Shown: positions 43,927-55,224, counted from the first letter of the stretch. The stretch: 64,000 bases of DNA from Shewanella marisflavi (GCF_023283925.1 NZ_JAKIKX010000002.1:558001-622000), one strand, 5' to 3'. Translations and numbers: made by a program. Notes: generated by a model from the letters alone, not told the origin.

Positions 43927-44874
43927 CTAAGGCATCAGCGCATCTTGATCGGCGCCTTCTTTTTCAATCTCAACTGGCATCATATGTTCACGATTGATAC
44001 CCAGTTTAATCGCTAGGAAACTCGCCACATAAATAGAAGAGAAAGTACCCACAAAGATACCCATCAACAATGCCGTTGCAAAACCATGGATCATGGTGCC
44101 CCCCTTAAGGAATAGGGCCACCACCACAACCAGGGTTGTACCTGTTGTGATAATGGTACGACTCATGGTCTGGGTGATTGAGGTATTCACAATCTCTTCT
44201 GGCGTCCCCTTACGCATCTTAAGGAAGTTTTCACGGATACGGTCAAACACAACGATGGTATCGTTGAGCGAGTAACCCACAACCGTCAACACCCCTGCCA
44301 ATACCGTCAGGTCGAACTCAAGTTGGAACAGAGAGAAAACACCAAGAGTGATGATCACGTCGTGCGCCAATGCCGCCACAGAGCCCAACGCCAAACGCCA
44401 CTCGAAACGGAAAGAGACATAGATAAGAATACAGATAAGCGCAACCAATACCGCTAGGCCACCCTGCTCTGCTAACTCCTTACCCACTTGAGGTCCAACA
44501 AATTCAACACGCTTTTGCATAACACTAGGATCGACCTCAGCAGCCGCTTCCATCACATGTTCAACCTGTAGGTCGCTCTTCACACCCTCTTTAACTGGTA
44601 GTCGAATCAACACATCGCGGCTCGAACCAAAGTTCTGCACCACGGCGCCATCTGTCTCATCAGTGGTCAGGGCTGAACGGAGCAGGTTAAGATCAACAGG
44701 ATTGGTAAACTCCATCTCAACGACGGTACCGCCGGTAAAATCGAGTCCCCAGTTAATTCCTTTCACCGCCAAAGAACCTAGCGAAGCGAGCACCAAAAAC
44801 AGTGATAAGCCGCTTATGGCTACAGCGTGACGCAGGAAGTTGATCGTGCCTTTAATTGATAAAATCTGGTACAT
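43927..44874 (-). CDS. secF: Protein translocase subunit SecF
   Basis: A 315-residue inner-membrane protein with six membrane segments and a periplasmic P1 loop, beginning MYQILSIKGTINFLRH. It works with SecD, using the proton gradient to pull exported proteins through SecYEG. The family motifs GLDFTGGTVVEMEF and GYSLNDTIVVFDRIREN are present. I chose the ATG at 44874, which GGGGAAG precedes at good spacing; a TTG two codons upstream is too close to it. Follows secD. Confidence 0.96.
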   Translation of the reverse strand: MYQILSIKGTINFLRHAVAISGLSLFLVLASLGSLAVKGINWGLDFTGGTVVEMEFTNPVDLNLLRSALTTDETDGAVVQNFGSSRDVLIRLPVKEGVKSDLQVEHVMEAAAEVDPSVMQKRVEFVGPQVGKELAEQGGLAVLVALICILIYVSFRFEWRLALGSVAALAHDVIITLGVFSLFQLEFDLTVLAGVLTVVGYSLNDTIVVFDRIRENFLKMRKGTPEEIVNTSITQTMSRTIITTGTTLVVVVALFLKGGTMIHGFATALLMGIFVGTFSSIYVASFLAIKLGINREHMMPVEIEKEGADQDALMP

Positions 44875-44887
44875 GGTCAACTTCCCC

Positions 44888-46738
44888 TTAAATAGACAGT
44901 TTCTTCACGCGCTTACCGCCCCAGATAGCATTCACTATCGAGCGAGTACCCACGATGGAGGTAAACATTGAGGTGGCGATACCTATCATGAGTGTCACGG
45001 CGAAGCCTTTTACGGCGCCTGTGCCCACGGCAAATAGAATCAAGGCTGTCATAAAGGTCGTGATGTTAGCATCGGCGATGGTCGAAAACGCATTACCATA
45101 GCCTTCATGAATCGCCTGCTGAACACTACGCCCAGCACGAAGCTCTTCACGAATACGCTCATAAATCAGTACGTTACCATCAACCGCCATACCGACAGTT
45201 AATACCATACCTGCGATACCCGGTAGCGTTAGTACAGCGCCAGGGATCATAGACATCACCCCTACCACCATCACCAGGTTAGCGGTCAGCGCCAGGTTAG
45301 CGATAAGACCAAAACCACGGTAGTAAACCAACATGAAAATAAGGACAACTGCCATCCCCCAGATCATCGCCTGCATACCGTTTTCAATGTTTTCGGCACC
45401 TAAGCTCGGACCAATGGTACGTTCTTCGACGATAGAAACTGGCGCAATCAGGGCACCGGCACGAAGCAGTAAAGCTAGGTTTTGCGCTTCTGAATGATCA
45501 AGGCCTGTGATGACAAAGTTTCGCCCTAAGCGAGCCTGAATGGTTGCGACCGAGATCACCTCTTCGATCTTATCCATTTTCACGCTGCCATCAGGGTTCT
45601 TGGCACCATTATCCTTGTACTCGATGAACAGAGTCGCCATCGGCTTACCGATATTGTCTTTGGTCACGTTCGAGAAGATAGAGCCACCTTTAGCATCCAA
45701 GTTAATAGCAACTTGAGGACGGCTATATTCATCGAAGGTTGGCTGCGCACCTTGGATATGATCGCCCGTGAGCATCACTTCTTTATACAGAGCCACTTTG
45801 CCGCCCTGGCGACGCTCATAGATCTCTGAACCTGGCGAAACACGACCAGAAGCAATTGCTGCTGCGTCAGCCTTCTCATCGACCATATGGAACTCAATCG
45901 AAGCTGTAGCGCCCAAAATATCTTTAGCTCGCGCCGTATCTTGTACACCTGGTAGCTCGACGATGATGCGCTCTGCACCTTGGCGCTGAACCACTGGCTC
46001 GGCAACACCCAACTCGTTTACACGATTACGCAAAGTAGTGATGTTTTGCTGTAGCGCTTCCTCTTTCACCTGCTTGAGGTAAATATCACTCATGTTCGCC
46101 AGCAGCACGTAATTGCTACCAGAGGTGGCATCGAGGAACACCATTTCGTTAGTACGCGTCTTTAGGAACCGTTCCGCCTTAGCAAGATTCTCGGCATCTC
46201 GGAACTTAATCTCAATCCCTTTAGGGGTATTGCGAATGCCCGCATAACGAATTTTTTCACCACGAAGATCGGTTCTGAAATCGGCAATTTTGGCTTCGGT
46301 CATCTTACGAATCGCTTCGCTCATGTCCACTTCCATCAAGAAATGTACACCACCACGAAGGTCGAGACCTAGCTTCATCGGGCTGCCGCCCATAGACTCC
46401 AACCACTGAGGCGTGGCCGGCGCCAGGTTTAACGCCACGGTATATTTTTCACCGAGAGACTCGGCAATCGCTTCTTTCGCCAGTAACTGTTGATCCGCAT
46501 CGGCAACACGCACCAATAGCTGACCATTTTCCAACTCAGAACGCTTAACAGCAATCCCTTTTTCAGACAGGGTATCGATGACTTGAGTCTGAGTCGATGC
46601 AGTAACTTCCGCACCACGGGTCGCCACGACCTGCACTGCGTGATCTTCACCAAATAAATTTGGTATTGCGTAGAAGGCCCCGACAGCGATAATAATTATC
46701 ACCATCAGGTTCTTCCACATTGGGTATTTATTTAACAC
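44888..46738 (-). CDS. secD: Protein translocase subunit SecD
   Basis: A 616-residue partner of SecF with a large periplasmic domain after the first membrane segment and five more membrane segments at the C-terminus. It begins [17 protein letters not shown] and has the family motifs [16 protein letters not shown] (near 118) and [16 protein letters not shown] (near 510). The start codon is GTG, with GAGGG upstream. It lies 40 bp after yajC, in the standard order yajC-secD-secF. Confidence 0.97.
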   Translation of the reverse strand: MLNKYPMWKNLMVIIIIAVGAFYAIPNLFGEDHAVQVVATRGAEVTASTQTQVIDTLSEKGIAVKRSELENGQLLVRVADADQQLLAKEAIAESLGEKYTVALNLAPATPQWLESMGGSPMKLGLDLRGGVHFLMEVDMSEAIRKMTEAKIADFRTDLRGEKIRYAGIRNTPKGIEIKFRDAENLAKAERFLKTRTNEMVFLDATSGSNYVLLANMSDIYLKQVKEEALQQNITTLRNRVNELGVAEPVVQRQGAERIIVELPGVQDTARAKDILGATASIEFHMVDEKADAAAIASGRVSPGSEIYERRQGGKVALYKEVMLTGDHIQGAQPTFDEYSRPQVAINLDAKGGSIFSNVTKDNIGKPMATLFIEYKDNGAKNPDGSVKMDKIEEVISVATIQARLGRNFVITGLDHSEAQNLALLLRAGALIAPVSIVEERTIGPSLGAENIENGMQAMIWGMAVVLIFMLVYYRGFGLIANLALTANLVMVVGVMSMIPGAVLTLPGIAGMVLTVGMAVDGNVLIYERIREELRAGRSVQQAIHEGYGNAFSTIADANITTFMTALILFAVGTGAVKGFAVTLMIGIATSMFTSIVGTRSIVNAIWGGKRVKKLSI

Positions 46739-46778
46739 ACCATCGCCCTCTTGGCTTAAAGTGACTTAATTTTTTAAC

Positions 46779-47111
46779 TTAAAGTGACTTAATAGACCCT
46801 TTAGGCAAAACAGCCGCTATGTAATCCTTCTTAATAGTGATTTCTGAAGTTTCGTTGATCGTCAGTAACACATAATCGTTGTCATCGCTGATCTTGGCGA
46901 TCTTACCCAAGATCCCACCACTGGTGAGCACTTCATCACCTTTGCTCAATGAGCTCATCAGGTTCTTATGTTCTTTTACACGCTTAGATTGCGGACGGAA
47001 AATCATGAAGTAAAAGATCAGGCCAAAGATGACCAACATGAAAACCAATTCCATGGTACCACCCGCGCCATTAACTGGCGCATCGGCTGCGTATGCATTT
47101 GAAATGAACAT
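46779..47111 (-). CDS. yajC: Preprotein translocase accessory protein YajC
   Basis: A 110-residue protein with one membrane segment (about 20-39, ELVFMLVIFGLIFYFMIFRP) and a short cytoplasmic domain (KGDEVLTSGGILGKI). It binds SecDF. It sits between tgt and secD as usual. Confidence 0.96.
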   Translation of the reverse strand: MFISNAYAADAPVNGAGGTMELVFMLVIFGLIFYFMIFRPQSKRVKEHKNLMSSLSKGDEVLTSGGILGKIAKISDDNDYVLLTINETSEITIKKDYIAAVLPKGSIKSL

Positions 47112-47137
47112 ATTTCTCTCTTCTTATTAGCAGTAAA

Positions 47138-48304
<1,167 letters not shown>

Positions 48305-48381
48305 CTAAAATCGGCACAGCTGAACAATAGAGATAAGGGCAAACAACTCAGTATCAACCCTTATCACCAAAAATCTCTAAA

Positions 48382-48414
48382 AAAATACCCACCTCATGTG
48401 TGGGTGGGTATTTT
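48382..48414 (-). terminator. Hairpin between queA and tgt
   Basis: AAAATACCCACC (48382-48393) and GGTGGGTATTTT (48403-48414) form a perfect 12-bp stem over a 9-nt loop, 17 bp past queA. It should reduce read-through from queA into tgt, so tgt-yajC-secDF probably has a promoter in 48263-48381. Confidence 0.75.
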
Positions 48415-48430
48415 AAAACAAAATTACCGT

Positions 48431-49468
48431 CTAGTTCGCTTTTTTAGTCACAAACATGGCATCGCCGTAGCTGAAAAAGCGGTATTTTTGCGCAATCGCA
48501 TGCTGATAGGCGTTTTTCACCTCATCAAAACCGGCAAAGGCACTGATCAACATGATAAGTGTCGACTCCGGCAGGTGAAAGTTAGTCACCATGGCATCGA
48601 CAATTTGAAACTCATAACCTGGGTAGATAAAGATATCAGTATCATTGCTATAGGCCTGCAGTTCACCTTCGCTGGCCTTGGCAGCACTTTCCAGAGAACG
48701 TACAGAAGTCGTTCCCACGGCAATGACCCTATGACCAGCTGCCTTGGTTGCTTTTATGCTATCCACCACATCCTGAGGAACCTCGGCCCACTCAGAGTGC
48801 ATCTGGTGATCTAAGATATTGTCGACGCGTACCGGTTGGAAAGTCCCCGCGCCCACATGCAGAGTCACGAATGCGGTATTCACACCTTTCGCTTTAAGCG
48901 CCGCAAGCAAGGCATCGTCGAAATGCAACCCCGCCGTTGGTGCGGCCACCGCACCAGGGTTTTGGTTATAAACGGTCTGGTAGCGCTCTTTATCGGCATC
49001 TTCATCGGGACGATCGATATAAGGAGGTAATGGCATATGCCCCACCTCTTCAAGCACCTCGAGTATGGTCGAGTCACAGTTCAGCTCAAGCTCAAACAGG
49101 GCGTCATGGCGCGCCAACATGGTCATCTCATAACCACCGTCGAGACAAATGATGGTGCCGGGCTTGGGCGATTTAGAGCTACGCACATGGGCCAGAATAC
49201 GCTTGTCATCAAGCATACGCTCGACCAGGATTTCCAACTTACCACCGGTTTGTTTTTGGCCAAAAACACGGGCAGGGATCACTCGGGTATTGTTAAACAC
49301 CATAAGATCACCGGGATTGACCATCTCCAGTATATCGGTAAATTGCTTGTCCTCTACCGCACCAGTGTTGCCGTCAAGGGTCAACAATCTAGAAGCCGTG
49401 CGATTCGGCATAGGGTATCTGGCGATCAACTCATCGGGAAGATCGAAAGAAAAATCGGCAACGCGCAT
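48431..49468 (-). CDS. queA: S-adenosylmethionine:tRNA ribosyltransferase-isomerase
   Basis: A 345-residue enzyme that transfers the ribosyl part of SAM to preQ1-tRNA to make epoxyqueuosine. It begins [19 protein letters not shown] and has the family motifs [14 protein letters not shown] (near 172) and [14 protein letters not shown] (near 200). First gene of the queuosine/Sec cluster, with tgt downstream. Confidence 0.97.
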   Translation of the reverse strand: MRVADFSFDLPDELIARYPMPNRTASRLLTLDGNTGAVEDKQFTDILEMVNPGDLMVFNNTRVIPARVFGQKQTGGKLEILVERMLDDKRILAHVRSSKSPKPGTIICLDGGYEMTMLARHDALFELELNCDSTILEVLEEVGHMPLPPYIDRPDEDADKERYQTVYNQNPGAVAAPTAGLHFDDALLAALKAKGVNTAFVTLHVGAGTFQPVRVDNILDHQMHSEWAEVPQDVVDSIKATKAAGHRVIAVGTTSVRSLESAAKASEGELQAYSNDTDIFIYPGYEFQIVDAMVTNFHLPESTLIMLISAFAGFDEVKNAYQHAIAQKYRFFSYGDAMFVTKKAN

Positions 49469-49539
49469 AGTCTGTCTCTGCTTAGCATAAATCGGCCGCT
49501 AGTCTATTGGCAGATGATGATAAGATCAAGACACAGGGC

Positions 49540-49701
49540 TTAGCTAGCCTTCTTCCTTTTGTCGACAACCGCCATATTGGGTTGCAGATCTGCGCTGGTT
49601 TTACGGTAGCGGTGTTGCTCGAAAGGAATGTCCACCTCGACGCGGCGCCGACGGGACTGAGTATTTCTGCTAAAGCGTTTGATTAACCAGTTCCACATCA
49701 T
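49540..49701 (-). CDS. Small basic hypothetical protein
   Basis: A possible 53-residue protein, MMWNWLIKRFSRNTQSRRRR..., strongly basic, ending DKRKKAS. AAGGA lies 8 nt before the first ATG, which is the main support. There is no recognised domain, and the amino-terminal hydrophobic patch is short. It is on the queA strand, 71 bp upstream of queA, so it could be co-transcribed with it. It may be a small nucleic-acid-binding protein or a spurious frame. Confidence 0.45.
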   Translation of the reverse strand: MMWNWLIKRFSRNTQSRRRRVEVDIPFEQHRYRKTSADLQPNMAVVDKRKKAS

Positions 49702-49866
49702 CCCTGATCCTTTAAACCGATAAAAATATGAAGGGTGCTTTGGTGCACATCCTGTTGATCCTTTTATCATCGGCTAACGCCATTAAATCAGATAAAGGTT
49801 TCATCGCACCTCTTGACATGATAACGTGAAAACCGTGATTTAACAAAGCAATTAAACTTTATCTCA

Positions 49867-50460
49867 ATGAACTTTTTGGCACATCTGCATCTGGCAGATA
49901 ACAGTAAAACCGGCCTTGCAGCCAATCTCGCCGGTGATTTCGCGAAAGGCAATATTAGTGACCACCCTAAGAGTTTGCAGCAGGGGATCTGGCTACATCG
50001 ACAGATAGATTCGCTAACCGATAATCACGAGTTAACTAAGGAACTTAGGGCCGCTTTTCCAAAAAATCTTCAGCGCGCCGCGCCTATCCTGATTGATCTG
50101 GCTTTCGACCATATGCTGGCAAGATATTGGGAAGAGTATCATCACCTCTCACTGGATGCCTTTGCCAAACAAGCTTACCAGGCGATGGCCAACACGCCTG
50201 ATCTCCCCATACGACTCAATGAGCTTGTCGCCAGGATGCAGCAGGAAAACTGGCTCATTGCCTATGAGCAACGCAATGGATTAAATCAAACCATTAAGTC
50301 TGTGGCCAAACGAGTCTCTAAGCCTGAGATTTTTGATGGTGCGGTAGAGACGGTTAAACGCATGGATGTGGAGATCGAAATTGCATTTCGCACCTTCTAT
50401 CCACAGTTGATGGCCTACAGCCGCATCTGGACTCGCCAGACTCCGCCTGAATTTCTTTAG
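49867..50460 (+). CDS. acpH: Acyl carrier protein phosphodiesterase
   Basis: A 197-residue hydrolase of the AcpH (DUF479) family that removes phosphopantetheine from acyl carrier protein. It begins MNFLAHLHLADNSKTGLAANLAGDFAKGN, with the Asp and His of the HD-like metal site visible in GDFAKG and WLHRQIDSLTDNH (near 54) and in IDLAFDHMLARYW. It is divergent from the small basic frame and queA, and is followed 32 bp later by a thioredoxin-like gene. Confidence 0.93.
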   Translation: MNFLAHLHLADNSKTGLAANLAGDFAKGNISDHPKSLQQGIWLHRQIDSLTDNHELTKELRAAFPKNLQRAAPILIDLAFDHMLARYWEEYHHLSLDAFAKQAYQAMANTPDLPIRLNELVARMQQENWLIAYEQRNGLNQTIKSVAKRVSKPEIFDGAVETVKRMDVEIEIAFRTFYPQLMAYSRIWTRQTPPEFL

Positions 50461-50492
50461 TCCAGATGTGACAAATTAAAAGGTCATTTTCA

Positions 50493-51026
50493 GTGTCTTC
50501 AGCCTTAAATAAACTCGCATCTTATCTGACGCCATACCTAAAACCTCAGCGAAAAAGATACCGGTACCTGAGGGACGTAGTCCTTATGTTACTCGTTGCC
50601 TTTGCTGTATTAAGTTATCAGCAGCGCAACATGATAACAGGCGAAGCGCCAGCCTTAAGCGGCGTCACCACTAGCGGAAAAAACGTGCAGCTGAATAAAG
50701 GCGAAGTGACCCTCATCTATTTCTGGGGGACCTGGTGCCCGGTATGTCGCGTCACCTCACCTATGGTGAATGAGGTCGCGAAACATGCCAAGGTGATTAG
50801 CGTTGCCGTTGCCTCGGGCAGTGACGCCGAGATTAATCAGTTTATGGCTGAAAATGACTATCAATTTGATGTGGTTAGCGATAGCGATAAGCTACACCCT
50901 TCCTGGGGAGCAACCGTGTTTCCCGCTATCTACATTGTCGATGCCCAGGGCCAAATTCGCTTTAAAACCTCAGGTGCCACCAGCAGTTGGGGCATGAAAC
51001 TTAGGCTCTATTTGGCCAACTGGTAA
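50493..51026 (+). CDS. Membrane-anchored thioredoxin-like disulfide oxidoreductase
   Basis: A 177-residue protein. A basic N-terminus and one membrane anchor (about 28-45, VVLMLLVAFAVLSY) are followed by a periplasmic thioredoxin domain with active site FWGTWCPVCRVTSP (WCPVC near 84-88) and a cis-proline in VFPAIYIVD. It resembles ScsD/TlpA-type reductants used for periplasmic disulfide isomerisation or copper tolerance. GTG start with AAGG upstream. It may be co-transcribed with acpH. Convergent with the sigma-54 response regulator, only 8 bp away. Confidence 0.88.
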   Translation: MSSALNKLASYLTPYLKPQRKRYRYLRDVVLMLLVAFAVLSYQQRNMITGEAPALSGVTTSGKNVQLNKGEVTLIYFWGTWCPVCRVTSPMVNEVAKHAKVISVAVASGSDAEINQFMAENDYQFDVVSDSDKLHPSWGATVFPAIYIVDAQGQIRFKTSGATSSWGMKLRLYLANW

Positions 51027-51034
51027 GCGACACA

Positions 51035-52387
51035 TCACACCAGCTGATACTTCTCTAAGCGATAAAGAAACGCCTTATAACTCAAACCTAAACATTGCGC
51101 TGCTTTGGTGCGATTCCCCTCGAAACGGTTCATTGCCTGGCGCAAACAATCCTTCTCGAAACTTTCCCATTGAATCCCATTTTCGGGCAGCACAAAACGG
51201 CTGGTATCCAGAGGTTGAGGCGCGGCAATCAGCTCCTGCACCATCTCCTGTTCATCGCCGAGCAAGACAAAACGTTCGATACGATTAGCCAGCTCACGTA
51301 CGTTGCCGGGCCAGCTGTAGTCCAGCAATGCCTTTAAGGTATCTCGGCTAAGCTTTGGTACTTCCACACCATATTGATTAGCATGCAGTTTAAGAAAATG
51401 CTCTACCAAGCGGCCAATATCCTCGGTGCGTTCTCGCAGCGCAGGCATATGTATGGGCACCACATTCAGACGATAGTAGAGATCTTCGCGAAAACGCCCC
51501 TCGGCCACTTCCTGCTGCAGATCCCTGTGAGTCGCCGCAATGACTCTGACATCCAATTTAATCTCGCTGTTCTGCCCCAAGCGAGAGATCACCCCTTCTT
51601 GCAGAAAACGCAGCAGCTTGGTCTGCTGTAGTAAAGGCAACTCGCCTATCTCATCGAGAAACACAGTTCCGCCGTCTGCCGCCTCCAGCTTACCTATCTT
51701 TTGTGTTGTAGCGCCGGTATAAGCGCCCTTCTCGGCACCAAACAACTCAGCCTCTGCCAAAGATTCAGGAATGGCGCCGCAGTTAATGGCAACAAAGGGT
51801 TTATGGCTGCGCCCCGACAGCTGATACAAAGCACGCGCCGCCAGCTCTTTACCTGTACCACTCTCACCACCAATCAGCACTGTGGCATCTGTGGCGCTGA
51901 CTCGCTGTACCCGCTGGTAGACCTTCTGCATCAAGGCTGAACGCCCCACCAAGCCAACCAATTCCTGCTGCTGTGATAGCTCGGAGGAGAGACGACGATT
52001 TTGCCGCTTCAGGGCAATCGACTTAGCGACCTTCTCGATCGCTAACAGAAGGCTCTGACGCTGATAGGGCTTAGCCAGATAATCATCGGCGCCCGCCTGC
52101 ATCGCATCCACCGCATGGGTAATAGTGCCGTAGGCTGTTGCTATGATAAAGCCCATGTCCGGATGCTCACGGCGCACATAGTTAAGCAGGTCCATACCGG
52201 TCAACTGCCCAAGTTTCCAATCGGAAAAGACTAAGTCAGGCGCAGCGGCTTTTATCATCACAATCGCCTGCTCTACGCTGTCGGCACTCTCCACCTGATA
52301 TTGGTTAGCCGTCAACATCTGCACAATCAGCTCACGCTGATCGGGCTCATCTTCCACCACTAAAATATGTAACTTAGCCTGTTCCAT
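51035..52387 (-). CDS. Sigma-54-dependent response regulator (NtrC type)
   Basis: A 450-residue regulator. The receiver domain (about 1-120) has its phosphoacceptor Asp56 in LVFSDWKLGQ. The AAA+ domain has Walker A GGESGTGKE, a GAYTGA loop (the common GAFTGA variant) and TVFLDEIGELP. The Fis-type HTH is NRTKAAQCLGLSYKAFLYRL. Its start overlaps the kinase stop (TAATG). The only sigma-54 promoter found nearby is that of the divergent secreted protein at 54350, which is therefore the likely target. It does not match flagellar FlrC closely enough to be named. Confidence 0.93.
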   Translation of the reverse strand: MEQAKLHILVVEDEPDQRELIVQMLTANQYQVESADSVEQAIVMIKAAAPDLVFSDWKLGQLTGMDLLNYVRREHPDMGFIIATAYGTITHAVDAMQAGADDYLAKPYQRQSLLLAIEKVAKSIALKRQNRRLSSELSQQQELVGLVGRSALMQKVYQRVQRVSATDATVLIGGESGTGKELAARALYQLSGRSHKPFVAINCGAIPESLAEAELFGAEKGAYTGATTQKIGKLEAADGGTVFLDEIGELPLLQQTKLLRFLQEGVISRLGQNSEIKLDVRVIAATHRDLQQEVAEGRFREDLYYRLNVVPIHMPALRERTEDIGRLVEHFLKLHANQYGVEVPKLSRDTLKALLDYSWPGNVRELANRIERFVLLGDEQEMVQELIAAPQPLDTSRFVLPENGIQWESFEKDCLRQAMNRFEGNRTKAAQCLGLSYKAFLYRLEKYQLV

Positions 52388-53994
52388 TACACTTCCTCTG
52401 TCCTGGGCCTATCGATAGCAAAAAAGAGCGTCACTATAGTGCCACCGCCAGGATTATCCTCAAATGCTATTCGTCCGCCATAGTGGCCCTGAATCAAGCG
52501 CTCTGCGATATAGATCCCCATTCCCGTTCCCTCTGCCTTAGTGGTCACATGGGGTTGAGTCAGCTTGTCACGGATCTCAGGAGGGATCCCCTTGCCGGTA
52601 TCAGCCACCTTTAACGTATAACAATCACCATCCTGCGCCAGGGTCAGATCGATATGACCATCATCTGGTGTTGCTTCGACGGCATTGATCAGCACAGCAT
52701 GTAAGATACTGCGAATTTCAGATTCGGCGCCTGCCACCTTAATATCGGGATCACTGCAATGAAAGGCGATGGCAGGTTTGCTGCCGTTAATCGACAGTTC
52801 CAGCAAGATATCCTGCACCGTCGCCACCAGCGGCACCGGAGTTTGACGATTTACCTGAGTGCTCGACAACGTCAGCAGAGATTGAATGCTTTTATCCATC
52901 ATGGCGATCTTTTGCTGCATCTGTGCCAGTTGTACACTCGCCGCCTCCGGCGACTCGGATTGGGCGACCGCTTCCGATAACAAGCCTAAGGTATGCAGCG
53001 GATTGCGCAGACTATGGGCGATACCCCGTGTCACTTCCCCAAGCTCTGCCAACTGCTTCTGCTGCGCCATCTGTTTCTTCTGCTCGCTTAAGGATGCAAG
53101 CTGACTACTCATCTTATTAAACCCCTGGAGAATACTTTTAAGCTCCTTCACCCCACGCTCATCCACTTGATAACCAAGCTTCCCCTCTCCCAACTTCTTA
53201 TGCCCTAAGGCCAAGTTAGACAGCGGCGCACTGATCACGTGACTGAGCATATAGACCAGCAACAAGCCGGCCAGCGAGCTCATCATGATGGCGCCAATCA
53301 TAGATTCGCTGAAGCGTTCTAGCTGCTCGTTGGTCTCTTGATTTGGAATGGCGATATCCTGGGTATAGGCCACGGAGACCTTGCTTCTATCCGCTGCACT
53401 AGGAGAGGTGGACGCCTCTATAATGGCGACATTTCCCTTGTCGAGCCAACTCTTGGCATCTATCTCAATTTGACTCACGGCAGCATGCAGACGCTGGCGA
53501 TACTCATCCGCCGCCTGTCTTTTCGCCTCGGCAATATTTTGCTTCTGACGCTGTTTAAGCTCCTTTTCGTAGACCATCATGGCATTGAGATGATCGCGCA
53601 GCTCTTGTTGCTTGGCGGCTAACGCGGCGCGAAAAAATGCCTTCTGCTGCGCCGTGGCATTATCTGTCTCCATCTCCATGCGCACCACCTCTTCACTCAG
53701 CTGGGCAATCGCCTCGGATACAGCTTCAATATCTCGCTCAAACTCCCGTTGCAACTCCTCGGCATCGGCTATTGACTCTTGCATCGCCTCTTTGTCGAAC
53801 TGCACCACAAACTCCTGCTCAGCCCCGACATTATCAATCAGCACCTTCACCAGGTTTTGCGACAGATCCCGAGAGCGCTCGCTCAGCTCACTTTGCAGCT
53901 GCGCCTTATAGAAATGAGAAACCAGCAGCTGACTGCCGCCAAGAAACAGAATAAGTGCGCCAAACAGCACGAACAGATAACCTTTAATCGACAT
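52387..53994 (-). CDS. Sensor histidine kinase with a coiled-coil periplasmic domain
   Basis: A 535-residue membrane kinase. Membrane segment 1 is at about 5-27. A periplasmic region (about 28-228) is dominated by glutamate/glutamine-rich coiled coil (EAISQLSEEVVRMEME..., KQQELRDHLNAMM). Segment 2 (about 230-252) leads into HAMP, a HisKA domain with H-box RGIAHSLRNPLHTLGLL, and an ATPase domain (NAVEATPDDG, GTGMGIYIAERL). It probably senses envelope status. It is co-transcribed with the sigma-54 regulator and divergent from a secreted coiled-coil protein that it presumably controls. Confidence 0.9.
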   Translation of the reverse strand: MSIKGYLFVLFGALILFLGGSQLLVSHFYKAQLQSELSERSRDLSQNLVKVLIDNVGAEQEFVVQFDKEAMQESIADAEELQREFERDIEAVSEAIAQLSEEVVRMEMETDNATAQQKAFFRAALAAKQQELRDHLNAMMVYEKELKQRQKQNIAEAKRQAADEYRQRLHAAVSQIEIDAKSWLDKGNVAIIEASTSPSAADRSKVSVAYTQDIAIPNQETNEQLERFSESMIGAIMMSSLAGLLLVYMLSHVISAPLSNLALGHKKLGEGKLGYQVDERGVKELKSILQGFNKMSSQLASLSEQKKQMAQQKQLAELGEVTRGIAHSLRNPLHTLGLLSEAVAQSESPEAASVQLAQMQQKIAMMDKSIQSLLTLSSTQVNRQTPVPLVATVQDILLELSINGSKPAIAFHCSDPDIKVAGAESEIRSILHAVLINAVEATPDDGHIDLTLAQDGDCYTLKVADTGKGIPPEIRDKLTQPHVTTKAEGTGMGIYIAERLIQGHYGGRIAFEDNPGGGTIVTLFFAIDRPRTEEV

Positions 53995-54064
53995 ATCTTC
54001 CTCAAATCAATGGCCTTAAGGTTGCGAGTGTGCACTATCGCTAGCACCTTTTTGGCATAGACAC

Positions 54065-54116
54065 TTGTATAACAAGACTCACCTGGCGATAACTGCCAGC
54101 ATAGCAGGTTATACAA
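54065..54116. repeat. Nested inverted repeats in the divergent regulatory region
   Basis: TTGTATAAC (54065-54073) and GTTATACAA (54108-54116) are perfect inverted copies. Nested inside is CTGGC...GCCAG (54083-54099). They lie just upstream of the kinase gene and about 180-230 bp before the sigma-54 promoter at 54292. They are candidate regulator sites or a kinase promoter operator. Confidence 0.5.
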
Positions 54117-54181
54117 AAACAATACCAAGATAAAAGCCCTTATAAGTCGCCATCTTAGCTAGCCATACAACCGACAAATTC

Positions 54182-54217
54182 CCCATATCAGGAATCTCTT
54201 AGCCCATATGAGGTATC
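54182..54217 (+). promoter_or_regulatory. Direct repeat pair, candidate enhancer for the sigma-54 regulator
   Basis: CCCATATCAGGAATC (54182-54196) and CCCATATGAGGTATC (54203-54217) are 15-bp direct repeats spaced 21 bp start to start (two helical turns). They end 74 bp before the -24 box, the usual place for NtrC-type activator sites. The remaining 355-bp gap between the kinase and the secreted-protein gene holds only the sigma-54 promoter and the inverted repeats at 54065-54116. Confidence 0.6.
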
Positions 54218-54291
54218 GCCTCTGTCATCAATCTAACGTTTACAGACCGAGAATAGCCGGTATTGCCCATAAATAGCGGCCTTAACCAACT

Positions 54292-54307
54292 TGGCACGCT
54301 CCTCGCT
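54292..54307 (+). promoter_or_regulatory. Sigma-54 promoter of the secreted coiled-coil protein
   Basis: TGGCACGCTCCTCGCT has a perfect -24 element, and the -12 GC is at exact spacing. Predicted start near 54319, about 30 nt before the ATG at 54350. Confidence 0.85.
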
Positions 54308-54349
54308 AATCCCTTAGCAAACGCATTAACCACTATGGAAGGAAATACC

Positions 54350-55129
54350 ATGAAACTAAATAAACTGACCTCACTGTTCGCCTGCTCCGCGCTGCTGTCA
54401 TTTACCCTAGCCGCCGTGCCAACGGATCTACGACAAATTGATTTTAACGATAGCCAAATCAACGCCAAGTTGATTCAAGATGGCGATAAGATCACTAAAC
54501 TGACCCTGGACACAGAAGGTAAACAGCACAGTTACCGTTTCACTGAAGCTGAGATACAAGACGAGAAGCTAATTCGTGAGAAACTAGCCAAGCTCTCTGA
54601 AGAGACGCAAAATAAGGTGGTTCGTCTACTGAAACAGATCAACGGTGACGGGGCTCACTACCATTATCTGCGTCATAGCGAGTTGTCAGAGGCTGATCAA
54701 GCCAGGATAGTATCGCTTACCAAGAAGATGGCCAAGAAAGAGGCCGAACTCGCCAAACATATCGCCAAGATAGAAGTTAAAGTGGCAGCTAAAAGTGCTG
54801 AAATGGAGGCCAAAAGAGCCGAAATGGAACGCAAAGCTGCTGAGCTTGAAGCCAAAGCCCGAGAATTTGAAGTGATCATCGACACCCATGATGGCGAGTT
54901 TAATCGTAATATCGAGCTGCTATCGGACGACATCGCCGAGATCGCCACCGAAATCGCGGATATTGAGATGAAATATCATGGGGACGGCGAACGAGAGTTT
55001 GTGGTGATAAGAAGCGACAGCGACAAGGCTGACGTCGAACAGCTACTCCATCTCATCGAAACCGGCAAGTTGAGTGATGACCAAAGGCGCAAACTTCAAC
55101 AGGCGCTAAATAAAGATGAGCGCAAATAA
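54350..55129 (+). CDS. Secreted coiled-coil protein of unknown function, sigma-54 controlled
   Basis: A 259-residue protein. It has a signal peptide (MKLNKLTSLFACSALLSFTLA), a short globular N-terminal part (about 22-100), a highly charged Ala/Lys/Glu-rich helix (about 120-185, with repeats such as AEMEAKRAEMERKAAELEAK) predicted as coiled coil, and a C-terminal helical region ending LSDDQRRKLQQALNKDERK. No family recognised. The ATG at 54350 has GGAAGG 8 nt upstream; the longer frame starts before the sigma-54 promoter. It is divergent from a sigma-54 two-component system and is probably its main output. An envelope-protective or chaperone-like role is only a guess from composition. Confidence 0.82.
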   Translation: MKLNKLTSLFACSALLSFTLAAVPTDLRQIDFNDSQINAKLIQDGDKITKLTLDTEGKQHSYRFTEAEIQDEKLIREKLAKLSEETQNKVVRLLKQINGDGAHYHYLRHSELSEADQARIVSLTKKMAKKEAELAKHIAKIEVKVAAKSAEMEAKRAEMERKAAELEAKAREFEVIIDTHDGEFNRNIELLSDDIAEIATEIADIEMKYHGDGEREFVVIRSDSDKADVEQLLHLIETGKLSDDQRRKLQQALNKDERK

Positions 55130-55224
55130 ATGAAAATGTGAACAACGCGATAGAATGCGCCCTCGCCCCAAGGTAACCTGCCAACAGGCTCTAGACTCTA
55201 ACTCTTCAGATTGAGGTAATTACC

